Shown here: in pieces, positions 10,529-21,430 of the stretch
Position numbering within the stretch: position 1 is the first letter of the stretch
Layout: each line of letters opens with the position of its first letter
Assembly: GCF_017591425.1 (NCBI RefSeq)
Contig: NW_024466599.1
Coordinates: 76,736,501 to 76,800,500, forward strand
DNA length: 64,000 nt
DNA from: Ochotona curzoniae
Lineage: Eukaryota; Chordata; Mammalia; Lagomorpha; Ochotonidae
Direction of reading: 5' to 3'
The notes under the pieces: generated by a model
Database searches by the model: none
Told to the model about the DNA's origin: nothing
The model's input: only the letters and a program-made list of their open reading frames with translations
Position numbers and translations under genes: made by a program

Positions 10529-10852
10529 GGGCCCAGCGACATGGTCTAGTGGCTAAAGTCCTCATCTTGAACGCACCGGGATCCCATATGGGCGCCCATT
10601 CTAATCCCAGCAGCTCCACTTCCCATCCAGCTCCCTGCTTGTGGCCTGGGAAAGCAGTCGAGCACAGCCCAAAGCTTTGGAACCCTGAACCCATGTGGGA
10701 GACCTGGAAAGAAGTTCCTGGTTCCCGGCTTCAGATTGTCACAGCACTGGCCGTTGCGGTCACTTGGGACGGAAGATCTTCCTCTCTGTCTCTCCCCCTC
10801 TCTGTATATCTGACTTTGTAATAAAAATGAATAAATCTTTTTTTAAAAAAGT
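10529..10852 (+). repeat. CSINE, fairly young, with TSD
   Basis: Full-length copy: head 'GGGCCCAGCGACATGGTCTA', B-box-like 'ATTCTAATCCCAGC', tail 'ATAAAAATGAATAAATC' plus an A-run. AAGTTCATT just before it and AAGTTCAAT just after it (10853 on) are a short TSD. It landed next to the L1 TSD, in an L1-endonuclease-type site. Confidence 0.92.
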
Positions 10853-11039
10853 AAGTTCAATGCCAACTTTCTATCACTTTCTATTTCTCTCACTCCTTCT
10901 TGTCTTGCTGTGTTCTGCATGAGACAAAACAATAAGAATTTCCATGCATGATAACAACAACTTGATCTTTGAGTCTCTAATTTCTATAATCATAAGGAAT
11001 ATTTGTTTTCTGTGTGAACTGCCCATCCTGTAATAGTCC

Positions 11040-11592
11040 CCAGTGGCAACACAAAATAAACAAAGAAAACAGACACACACACATATAGATACACAACTAT
11101 ATGCACATCGATATTCCATTGCCAAAATCACTAACTTATCCAGGCTTCTTTTCCACTAGAGTTTAGGAGCTGTTTTTATCAGACTTTCTATTATTCTTCT
11201 TCACACAATAAAGACAAATTTGAAGAATGAGAGTCCCCAAAACGAACTCTTCTGACAATTATTGCAAGTGATGAAAAATATGAAGTCGCAGTCCCAAACG
11301 TCTTACAATGGTAACTATAGTTTTCACTGAAATGACTACAATAATGTGCGTTGTGGTAGAACTGCAGTTGCCATGGGAACCATAGATTTGATTTGAGGGG
11401 TTTCTGTGTACAAAATCTCAACTATTATAGCTTCTTCACATATTGCCCTTTCATTTCGGGTACGTCTCCCTGGGTCTAAAGTAGGCCACCTAAACCAAAG
11501 ACAGAAATATTGTTTGTTTTATTCAATCGCTTTCATTTTAACATGATTGCTAATTTAGAAAACACAACACACACACATATATATACATACCT
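11040..11592. repeat. short (CA)n and (CA)n(TA)n runs
   Basis: Two small dinucleotide tracts lie at about 11070-11090 (ACACACACACATA) and 11565-11592 (ACACACACACATATATATA). The sequence between them looks unique, with no gene seen. Confidence 0.8.
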
Positions 11593-11699
11593 GTATGTTT
11601 TTATTTTCTTACTCCAGATATAATAAGATTGATATTTTCTAATTTCTGTTTATATTATCACGCTTTGGTCTAAAAATGAATCTCATCACTTTAACAAAA

Positions 11700-11950
11700 G
11701 ATTGTATTTATTTATTGATTTAGTTAGTTAGTTGTTTGTTTCATTAGGGAGGCATATTTACAGATAGAGGGAGATGCAGAGAGAAAGATCCTCCAGCTAC
11801 TAGGTCACTCCCCAAGTGGGTGCAATGGCCTGAGCCAGGAGCATCCCCTAGGTCTCCCACATGGTCAGCAAGTGTTACCTGGCTGTTTCTTCCACATCTC
11901 CTGCACTGAACGCTAGCAGCTGTTTTCTCCCAAACTTTGGAATGGTGTGC
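11700..11950 (-). repeat. old CSINE, reverse
   Basis: Antisense tail 'TTGTATTTATTTATTGATTT', then GA-rich sequence, 'AGGTCACTCCCCAAGTGGG' and 'AGGAGCATCCCCTAGGTCTC'. The head side is degraded, ending near 'CTCCCAAACTTTGG'. Confidence 0.75.
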
Positions 11951-12422
11951 TTTTTTTTCCTCCTGCAATACAATATGTTGTTAGTGATTTTCGTGTTTCC
12001 TTTACGTAGATGAACAAACATCTAAATGCCATAGCTCGCAATAGATCTTCAGAGTTGTTCATTTAAATCTTGTCTGAAAAACAGAATTTTTATATTTACA
12101 ATGTCAATTTCAATGAAGGATTATTGTGATCATGATGTATTGTACTCAATGCAGCTAAATGAAAACCACAAAGAAAAATGGAATGTTTAACAACTTCAGT
12201 CACTTTGTAATGACAAGGTGAGGATTTGTCACAATATCATAAAGGAAAAGGATAGCATTTACTTCAACCTGTCTGTAAGAATATTCAGTGGGGCAAGTAT
12301 CTCTAAATTGTGTGTGTGTCATTCATCTGAATAATCTTGAAAAGCCTAAACATTCATGCCAAATTCAAATGACTCCACTTAAAATATAGGGATGAGGGGG
12401 AAAAAAGGAAGCATTTAACACA

Positions 12423-12455
<33 letters not shown>

Positions 12456-12456
12456 G
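12423..12456. repeat. (TC)n(AC)n compound microsatellite
   Basis: A run of TC repeats passes directly into AC repeats. The flanks look unique. Confidence 0.92.
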
Positions 12457-12984
12457 GACAATTACTGTAGTCATTAGATTGCTCACTGATTCATTGATAC
12501 ATTCTGGTTGGGTGTGTACCACATGAGCATCAGTGATCTCCGAGGCTGAATTTCTGGGTATGTCTGTCAATGCAATAATGACTTGTTGAGAAACAGAAGC
12601 AATGGAATGGCTTTGATTTCGGTTCATGCTGAGTGGGCAGATGACACAGGGGGAAAAGCTACATCGTGCAGCTAATCGATGGGGGATGGACTCAGTCCAA
12701 TCAAACCCAAAGAACTCCTGAATAAAAATAACTGCAATGTTGAAAAGTAAGTTGAGTGGCGATCATTCACTGAATTCCCACAAAAAAGTCTACGATGAGA
12801 TTAATAGTGGAATGTTTTGTGTTCTTGCAAGAATGACAGAAAATTCCAAACCTGACAACACAATCCCAAACAGTTAGGAGCAAAAAGAACTTGCATTTCA
12901 TGCTACTGAGAAAAGATTAAAATGCAAGTGTTTATAAATTATGAATCTATAAGTATTCAGGCCTAGACATGGAAGTCTGAGTCA

Positions 12985-13150
12985 AAACTTTAAGCATATA
13001 TATATGAATATACATCATATACAAGTGTATATATACATATACATATATAACATTATGTATATGAACATATGTAATGTGTTATGTATTCTTTTACATATGC
13101 TATACATGTATGTTTTATTCCTGCAGTTGTATATATATACTCGGGTAAAT
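12985..13150. repeat. AT-rich low-complexity block
   Basis: Interleaved TATA, CATA and ATGT steps such as 'TATATATATGAATATACATC'. It is probably a decayed dinucleotide array and no other feature is visible. Confidence 0.75.
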
Positions 13151-13189
13151 ATGAGATGATAGATGATGGTTCTATAAACATATAGATGA

Positions 13190-13562
13190 TAGATTTTGGA
13201 AAGGTATATGTAAAATTAGCATTATATAATAGTAAAGTAGGAAATTGAAAAACATGTGAACAATAAAATTGAGAAATAACAGTTGAATGAATAGATAAAT
13301 TATAAATAGGTAACTGTATACTAGATTGAGAATCTATAGATGGAAGATAATAGATGGATAGATGAAGATACAGTTATAGAAGGTAGGTAAAAGATGACAG
13401 ATGTTTGGATGAATATATAGATGATAGATTGATGATAAGTGGATGAAAAGGATAGATGAAGAACAGAAACATAGGAAGGAAGGAAGGAAGGAAGGAAGGA
13501 AGGAAGGAAGGAAGGAAGGAAGAAAGAGAGAAAGAAAGAAGGAAAGAAAGAAAAAGAAAAGA
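13190..13562. repeat. tetranucleotide microsatellite, (GATA)-like then (GGAA)n then (GAAA)n
   Basis: Degenerate GATA/GATG units run from about 13190 to 13460. A pure GGAA array follows at about 13475-13520 and passes into GAAA units. The change from impure to pure units suggests that only the GGAA part is recently unstable. Confidence 0.9.
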
Positions 13563-15524
13563 AAGATTTCAAATTATCAGAAACAAATAAGAAACTGAAG
13601 CCAATATTAAACAAAATGCTAGTTGTGCCCACAGTGGTTTATAAAGTTTCAGACCTTGGAGCTCTGAGCTAGCTTCCCACATGAACTAATGCATCGTGCC
13701 TTTTGCTGTATGGAGAAAGAGGCAGGTGGAGCACAAGCTACAGGGATTTCAGGATCTGACCTGACTGTTAAGGTAAGTAAGAAAATTTCTGCTATGTATC
13801 CTGGGATGCTATAAAGACAGCATCTTCTCAGTGACTTACACATTCTTCTGAGTGTATAATTCTGATAGAATTCTTTAAATTCTGGTATTCTGAGTCACCA
13901 AAAAAAAAAACCCAAATTCAAATTTTAAACTCTAAGTTTTTGTTAACTTAATGGCTTTGTGATAAGAAATAGGACACACAAGATTTCTAATACCTTCTAT
14001 TGAAACAATTATGCAGGCAAAATTTGCAAAAAGGATAGAAAAATAACAAAAACGTAGAATATTCATCTGGCCTTCTGCAGGCTGTTAGCAGCTTTTCCTC
14101 TACAACTGCATCTACAACACAGCAGCTTTAGTGGCGAATGGCACCCTCATATCCCACAAGGCTATCTCGTGCAGCAGACACGTTGAGAACAGGGCCAGGC
14201 CACACCAGAAGTGTGTCCTGCACAGCTGGGATTTGGTGTCTAGGGTACCTAAGGGATGTATTCTCTAATGATACATTCTCAGTCCCTACTGAGCACAGGA
14301 AAAGCTTCACACCAACTACCTACCAGTCCCTCTCCGAATCCCAGATTCACAAAGGTGACACTTGGTGATTCAGTGCAGTCTTTGGCCACATGATTCATTC
14401 TTTCTAAAGTAATGCTTCTTAATGAATGTCTTATTATCACTTTGAGCATAGCACAGCTAAGACAAGGAGTTTGAACATTTCTTATAAACTTTATACAGCA
14501 TCTCATTTTCCTGCTATGTTTAATGCTATCGCATAAGCTGGTCTTGGAACACAGAGGAGATTTTTCCCCGTGCATCTCTCACTCCTCTCGCTCTGTTTTT
14601 ATCTGCCTCTTAACCGTGAAGATCAGGACTGTGTTCAGATCAACGTCCACTAGCCAGACACCTGCAACCTGGGTTGCATCTCACAGCTACCATGCTCTTT
14701 ATAAACATGATCTAATAACAGAATTTGTGTAATTTGAGCCTGGGAAGGGGCAGTGAGTAGCATCCACCTCTGAGATTCCTGCGGTAACTACAGAGATTTT
14801 TAAAATAAGTGATCACCAATTCCCACTCTCAGATTATCGTCATAATGCTGGTTCACTGACAAGTTATGGGAGTGAAGACAAGGTAGCCCACCTGCTCAGC
14901 AATATTTCGAAGCACCTGGACTAAAGATGGAGCAAAGTGCCTTCCACCATATGAAGTGGAAAATATCTTAATAATATATTGAATCCTCTAATCCACTGCA
15001 TATCCTAGCTCAGCAACACAGCCTGTGAGTGGTTGCCATTCTCCCTCATGGCTCCAAGGCTCACTAAGAACTGAGTCCGCCACCCTCCAGAATCACCAGA
15101 TAGACTCAAACTGCACAGCATAAGCCAGAGAAAGATTCACATTCAGTATACCAAGTCCAGTATCTACTACTGCATGCATTCAGCATTTTCAATAACTGGA
15201 AAATAGAAGTGGAGCTTTTCTAAGTCAGAAATGTGTGTATAAAGGCATTAAGAGCCAATAAGGCCAGTTGAGCAGCTAAGTCTGTGATGACTGAAATGAG
15301 TGGTAGACTTAAAAAAAAAAATAATCGCACCCTGCCTCTGCCTCACTAAGGGTCATTTACTGCAGAACTTTCAACCACACATAGCTGTTTGTACTTGAAC
15401 GCATCCCTTGGGAAGGCTATCCTCTCTCATTTAGCCCTCCCTCTTTGCATATATGAGCACCTCAAGAATAACGAATAAAAAGACACAGAGGAAAGCAGCT
15501 ATTTCTCCTAACGGTTCAGACATC
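13563..15524. other. unique sequence, no gene seen
   Basis: About 2 kb with no young repeat. Short open frames on both strands around 14.1-14.7 kb overlap one another and show no known domain. A C+G-richer patch near 14130-14260 might be conserved non-coding DNA, but nothing in the sequence proves it. Confidence 0.5.
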
Positions 15525-15780
15525 CGGAAGAGTCCTATATAACAGCACCTGCGTTTGAGCTCTGCCTCTTGATTCCAGCTTTCTGCTAATGAGTATCCTG
15601 GGGGGGCTGCTGGGTCCCCAAAACCGATGTTTGGGGAACTGAGTAGAATTCTTAAGCTCTGAGCTTCAGTGTATCCTAGCCCGGCCCAAGCCACCACTGG
15701 CATTTGAGGAGTGAACCAGAGAATGGGAATTCCGTGTGTATTATTCTCTCTGTCTTTCTCTAAGTAAATAAATAAATGAT
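15525..15780 (+). repeat. old CSINE
   Basis: Middle and end blocks are readable: 'GATTCCAGCTTTCTGCTAAT', 'AGCCACCACTGGCATTTGAG', 'GAGTGAACCAGAGAATGGG', a TCTCTC-rich part and 'AAGTAAATAAATAAATGA'. The head is heavily diverged. Confidence 0.7.
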
Positions 15781-16069
15781 TGTAATAGGGTCTTCCTGAC
15801 TCTCAGGGGAAGCCTTGAGAGACTTCTGGGGACTGTGGCAGGGATGTCATTTTCAACAGCATGCCGAAGGTCCGGCTCTTCAGGCTGCTGAACTTCCCCG
15901 GGGAATGCCCCATACTTCGCTGGCTCTGGCATTCTGTGTCAGCATAGCCCTGGGCAGCTTTATCCCTCACTGAGTTATAGCCACCCGAGGACCAACCTCA
16001 GACAAGCTCTCAAGTTCAGACTGACACACATGGTGGTGTCAGGGGAACAAACCCAATAGTTCTTTTGCT

Positions 16070-16388
16070 TGTTTAAAGACTCATTGTTTATGTTGAAATG
16101 CAGATTACTACAGAGAGGAAAGAGAGAGAAAAAGATCTCTCTTATGTCCGCTGGTTCACTCCCCAAGTGGCCATGGTGTCTGGAGCCAAGCCAATCCGAA
16201 ACCAGGAGCCAGGAGCTTCTTCTGGGTCTCTCACATGGGTGCAGTGTCCCAAAACTTTGGGCCAAACTCCAGCCCACAAGCAGGGAGCTGGATGGGAAAC
16301 AGGGCTACCGGGATTAGAACCGGTGACCATGGGATCCTCGTGTAAGCAAGGCAAGGGTTTTAGCCACCAGGCTACTGCACCAGGACAA
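16070..16388 (-). repeat. CSINE, reverse
   Basis: The reverse copy spans tail to head: 'ACAGAGAGGAAAGAGAGAG', 'TTCACTCCCCAAGTGGCC', 'GGGATTAGAACCGGTGACCA' (antisense B-box region) and 'CTACTGCACCAGGAC'. It is full length and moderately diverged. Confidence 0.88.
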
Positions 16389-16591
16389 AAAAAAATCCCT
16401 ATTTTTATATCTTGTTCATCTACAAATTCTGTGTGCTATTTTAACCCTGGATGATTAATACTGGAAAAAGCAGTAGCTCAGGGGGAATGAATCAGGGCAC
16501 AAAGGGTTTTCATTCATGACTTCCCTGAGGCTGACCTGATGAGCCATACATCCTGAGCCATTAGTCATATTTTCCACTCAGTTCTGTTTTC

Positions 16592-16945
16592 GTAGTTTTA
16601 AACATGTATTGATTCATGTGAAAGACAGAAATTCAGAAGGAATGGAAGTCACACGCAAGGGGCGGGGGGAAGGGAGAGAGGGAGGGAGAGATAGAGAGAG
16701 AAAGAGAAAGGGAGGGGGTAGATTTTCAGTAGTTCATTTCCTACATGGGAAGAGCAGCCAATTCTGGGCCACACCAAAGCCCGGAGCCAGGAGCTCCATC
16801 CTGGTCTCCCACATGGGTAATTGGAACCACATCTTTGACATATCCTCCACTGTAACCCCAGATACATCTGCCGCAAGCTGGGTTGGAAGCAGAGCAGATG
16901 GGACCGAAACATGGTGGTGTTTGGCTAGGACAACAATATGCTACA
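16592..16945 (-). repeat. older CSINE, reverse, with GA-rich expansion
   Basis: The antisense tail is followed by a 70-nt purine tract (GGGAGGGAGAGATAGAGAG type) where the CT-rich part of the SINE has expanded. 'GCCCGGAGCCAGGAGCTCCA' and 'GTCTCCCACATGGGTAATTG' then identify the family. The head end is weak. Confidence 0.78.
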
Positions 16946-17715
16946 GATAATGGCAGCACAGAGAATCATCGTTCCTGTGTCTTGGAGCAAGACAAAATGT
17001 ATGTGTGAAATCTGAATGTGTTCTGCCATGCGTGCAAGTAACAGGGAGAAAGGGGTGCTGTGGGCAGGAGGGAAGCGATTTGGGTCACCAGTCACAAAGC
17101 AGAAAGCATTCCCTCTCTTTCCCAGGAGAAGTGATGCTGAGATATTGCTTCATCTCCTACCATTAGTCTCGTGTTTCCTCCAAAGGGAAAAGCTGGAGGC
17201 AGGGCAGCACTGCAGGCTTCAGATCCCTTCTCCACTGCATCCTGGATGGGAGGCAGGGAGAGGCCCATGACAATTGCAAGACATAGAGTAACTTGCAGAG
17301 AAAGTTCCAGGTTTTTTTTTTTTTTTCCTATAAGGCAACCTTCGAACATTATCACATACCACTAACATAGTATACCTGAAAATGTGGGGTAATATAAACG
17401 CAAGAGGTTGCAGAACTGCCAACATTCCTTAGTCAGTGATGTGTTCATCACGTTCAGTTTCCTTTCTATCACTCCTCAGCCTCTTTCCAATGATTGCTGA
17501 TTAAATTCAAACACTATGAAAATTAGTTAGCAATTTGGAGAAGTTGAGTATCTCTGAAATTGACTTTTAATGAAATTCTGAGTGATACACTTTAATCTGT
17601 TCATATTAAAATAATGTCATTGAGTTGAAAATATAACTTAATGATATGCAGCTCATAGTATGAGCAACGAAAGAGAACCAAAAAAGGAATAAATATGAAA
17701 ATATAAATCATCTTA
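16946..17715. other. unique sequence with one poly-T run
   Basis: No repeat or gene recognised. A 15-nt T-run at about 17312 could be the antisense tail of an unrecognised old retrocopy. I could not find matching duplications around it. Confidence 0.5.
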
Positions 17716-17729
17716 CAAAGGTACCATTT

Positions 17730-18060
17730 TTTTTAAAGATTTATTTTTATTATTATTTTTTCATTGGAAAGGCAGATATACAGAGAGGAGAGGCAGAGAG
17801 GAAGATCTTCCATCCGATGATTCACTCCCCAAGTGAGCGCAACGGCCTGATGCTATGCCCATCCGAAGCCAGGAGCCTCTTCCGGGTCTCCCACGCGGGT
17901 GCAGGATCCCAAAGCTTTGGGCTGTCCTCGACTGCTTTCCTGGGCCACAAGCAGGGAGCTGGATGGGAAGCGGGGCTGCCGGGATTAGAACCGGCGCCCA
18001 TATGGGATCCCAGGAGTGCAAGGCGAGGACCTTAACCACTTGCGCCACTGCGCCGGGCCC
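17730..18060 (-). repeat. young CSINE, reverse, perfect TSD
   Basis: Near-consensus copy: 'TTCATTGGAAAGGCAGATAT', 'GATGATTCACTCCCCAAGTG', 'GGGATTAGAACCGGCGCCCA' and 'TTGCGCCACTGCGCCGGGCC'. CAAAGGTACCATTT occurs at 17716-17729 and again at 18061-18074, identical over 14 bp. That and the intact head suggest a recent, L1-driven insertion. Confidence 0.95.
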
Positions 18061-18695
18061 CAAAGGTACCATTTAAGCATAATCATTGTTGCCAACACAC
18101 AGTTATGCATTATAAGCAAAACATTTTTGCACTTATTGTGTTTTCACAGTGTGTAGTTACTTGCATTTTATAAAATATTTAGAGAAAAAAGTCACTATAA
18201 ACCTATATGCAACCAGAAATTATTTCCAGTAATTTTTTCTATTATTTCAATAATCCTTAGTTCTTCAAAGTGAAGACTTTGTTTTTCATTTTTTTGAAAT
18301 AAACTTTTTTATTTACCAGTTATTACAGTTCAGTATCCTTTATGAAGTCTGGCCACATCCAAGAGTATGCTTAGTTGTGTATTTCATCACTTTGGAAAAT
18401 AGCCTCAGTTTATTTCAGGTTATGGGAAAACATTTCCAATACTAATAGTACAAAATTATCTTCAATATTCATAAAAGCTGTTGGCAATTCTGTTGTTGTT
18501 GTTGTTGTTGTTGTTTTGCATTTCAAGAAGTGCTTCCATGTTGCCTGGAGACAATAGCCCAGGAAGAACAGCCAGGAGAGTTTGGGAGATATCTGGCACC
18601 TTCACACAGGTGGGAAAGTGGTTGAGAAGGAGAGGATTCTAGCATCAAAATAAGAGATTAGATACTTACCTTTTAAAGACAAAAAAGAGGATTTG
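18061..18695. other. unique sequence with a (GTT)n run
   Basis: No gene seen. A pure GTT trinucleotide run sits at about 18490-18516. Confidence 0.6.
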
Positions 18696-19026
18696 ACCCA
18701 GCATGGTAGCTTAGTGGCTAAAGTCTTGGCCTTACACGCGCCAGGATCCCATATTAGCACTGGTTCTAATCCCAGCAGCCCCGCTTCCCATCCAGCTCCC
18801 TGCTTGTGGCCTGGGAAAGTACTCGAGAATGTCCCAAGGTCTTGGGACCCTGCAGCAGCGTGGGAGACCGGGAAGAAACTGTAAGCTCCTGGCTTCAAAT
18901 TGGTTCAGCTCCAGCCATTGCAGCCGCTTGGGGAGTGAATCAGTGGGCAGAAGATATCCCTCTCTGTCTCTTCTCCTCCCTGTATATCTGACTTTCCAAT
19001 AAGAATAAAATAAATATTTTTAAAAG
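18696..19026 (+). repeat. CSINE, forward
   Basis: Head 'GACCCAGCATGGTAGCTTAG', 'TTCTAATCCCAGCAGCCCCG', and tail 'CTTTCCAATAAGAATAAAAT'. The flanks AGAGGATTT and GGAGGACTTT may be a decayed TSD. With the reverse copy at 17730 it makes an inverted SINE pair about 640 bp apart. Confidence 0.9.
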
Positions 19027-20435
19027 GAGGACTTTCTCCATCCTAACCATTCAAAATGATTTCTTCAAACAGATTCCTTGTTACCTTGTAGGTATCAATG
19101 AATCTGCCAGAACAGGTGCCATTTTTGTCTCTGCTTCCTAAAAACCCATCTAGGAGAAGAGATGGAGAAAGATATATGTAGCAAAGGTAAGGTACAAAAT
19201 TAGTTGCAGGGAATTTATCTGAAGACTTTCTTTTTGTCTTTTTGCTGTTGTACAGTCAGGAGTAGATGAGGGAATAAATTGGGCAGAGAAGCAAGAAAAG
19301 AGAAAGATTTGAGTAACACTCTGGCTGTTTAAAGTGTAAGACCGATGCCTGATTAGGCATGTCTGGACAGAACAGCTGGATGCATGGTCATATCATCAAT
19401 AAAGGTATAAAATAAAACATTTTATTTCTTGGGAATCAAGGCGTTAAGTCAGAATGGGTTGAAATTTAGATCAAGTGGATTTGGAGTTATTAATTTGCCT
19501 CAAGAGATAGAATATAGTTACCAATACAACATTAGGAGTTGTTAGCATATAGATGGTATTTAAAGCTAGGGGTATTAGATGGAGTCACAGAAAAGTGCTG
19601 AAAAAATTACAGGGATAAATTTTACACTCCAAGGAGACAGCAGGGTTTGAAGGAAAGGAATGACGAAAGACTTCTGTCAGAAAACCAAAATAAGATCAAA
19701 GGGGAAGACTAAAAGCTCAAAATATCAAGAGATTTTGAAGAATAAAGATCGAACTTTTCATATTTGTTTCATAAGTTAACCGAGAGATTTGCAAGCAGTT
19801 CTGAGTGTTAAAATGATTTTGGGGAAGGAATTGCATTCTGAACTGGCATCTGCCAAAATGTCAAATTTTTTTGAAGAATATTGATTATTAAAGGAAGGAG
19901 ATATCAGGGGTCTGTTTTAGAAAGACTTGAGTGTTTTTGTTTCTCTTCTATATATTATACGTACATACATATATATAATTTAAGCTAAAGAAACAAGCGG
20001 TGGCCAAGTAGAGATATGGGAAGCAATATGGATAACTGATGGATCAAGCAAAGCTTTTATACAACAAAGCAATGATTGACAACATAGTTATAGGCATCCT
20101 ATTCTAGCTGGTGGAAACATTCCTGGAATCAGTCAGTAGGTAACAAGAATGGATCAGATCAACCTGTGTGAAAGTGAGAAGCTAGGGCCATGGAGAAGTG
20201 AAGGAATTTACAGCCTCTACTTGCTCTGTAACAGATGTGGTGAGGATTTGGTACTTAAGGATAGGGTAGCAGAATTGCATAGAAAATGGAATGACTTTAG
20301 CTGATACTGATAATAACCATCCTACTATTCAATTAAACAAGAATGTTTGATAGTCAAAGACTGCTGTCAAACAAGAATGCTAAGGCTGGTCATTGGGCAA
20401 ACTTTCTTTAAGAACAAGCAAAACATTTGTTCATT
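19027..20435. other. unique sequence, no gene seen
   Basis: No repeat head, tail or open frame of note. The base composition is AG-rich on this strand (many GAAAGA and AAGAAG words), which could be old LINE sequence past recognition. Confidence 0.45.
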
Positions 20436-20439
20436 TTTT

Positions 20440-20690
20440 AAAAACACAATGAGAGAATCTTGCATACTGGGTTCATGTCCCCGACAGTTACAGAGCTGCT
20501 CCAAGACAAAACCAGGAGCCAGAAATTCCATCCAGGTCTCCCCTGTGTGTGTCCGGAACTTAAGCCTTTGGGCTATCTTTAGCATCATTCTCAGTACAAC
20601 AGCAGAGAGCTGAATCCCAAGTGCGGTAGTATGTGATATTAAGGTGTCACAAATGACTTAACTTACTGTGCCACAGTGGTAGCCCAAATT
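20440..20690 (-). repeat. old CSINE, reverse
   Basis: 'AAAACCAGGAGCCAGAAATT' plus 'CATCCAGGTCTCCCCTGTG', 'GCCTTTGGGCTATC', and the antisense head 'TACTGTGCCACAGTGG' mark the family. It is truncated on the tail side. Confidence 0.75.
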
Positions 20691-21189
20691 ATCTTAACAC
20701 TTCTGAACCTGTATTTGATATCCATTCATGCTTTTCAAAAACAGTTATTCAATGTGTGTTGTTTAGTGTTGTACTCACTTTCACAGTGATTACCACTAGC
20801 TTCACAAGCATCACCTCCCATGCCAATGTTCCATAGTTATCCATGACCAGTTGAAGGCAGGACCCCCAAATGTTTGTAGGAACAAAACTCAAAATATCAT
20901 CATGACCCATTTCAGCATCCAATCCTTAAATATGTTTGTTTTGTGACAGTCAAAGCCCCTTCCCATCTTCATTAACGGCACCAGGCTCCCTTCCAGCATG
21001 AAGGAAGCCTCATGCTCATGAGGCTTTGACACAACGATCTGTTTATGCTCTCATCCAGAACCCTTGCTTTGGATTGGGAGAATCAGTACATCCTCTTGGA
21101 GGAAACATTCAGCCAAAATCAGGACAGTGACATGGGAACTCCACATCCAGGACCATATGACCTAGGCAGGAGTATGTTGTAGCAATATC

Positions 21190-21430
21190 ACTTTATCTGA
21201 TATGCAAAAGACACCAAGAAATCTCCCAACTCCTGGTTAAATTTCCAAATGCTGGAAACAGTATGGACTGGGTCAGGCCAAAAACTGGAGCCAGAAAGTC
21301 CATTCAGGTCTCCCACATGAGTGGCAGGGATTCCATCTGCCAGTGCAGGCATTAGAAGGAAGCTGGCACAGAGTGTAGCCAAGCTTGAACACAGACACTT
21401 GAACATGCAATAGGGGCATTCCTAGCATTC
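21190..21430 (-). repeat. old CSINE, reverse
   Basis: 'GACTGGGTCAGGCCAAAAAC', 'CATTCAGGTCTCCCACATGA' and 'GAGCCAGAAAGTC' are antisense middle blocks of the older subfamily. Limits are approximate. Confidence 0.7.

Noticed and set aside
10354..10821. 155-codon open frame
   Set aside because: It joins the inverted part of an L1 3' UTR to a CSINE head. No domain.
13321..13632. 103-codon frame with FLPSFLPSF repeats
   Set aside because: It is the translation of the GGAA microsatellite.
17312..17326. Poly-T run as the tail of another retrocopy
   Set aside because: No matching direct repeat could be found on both sides within reach.
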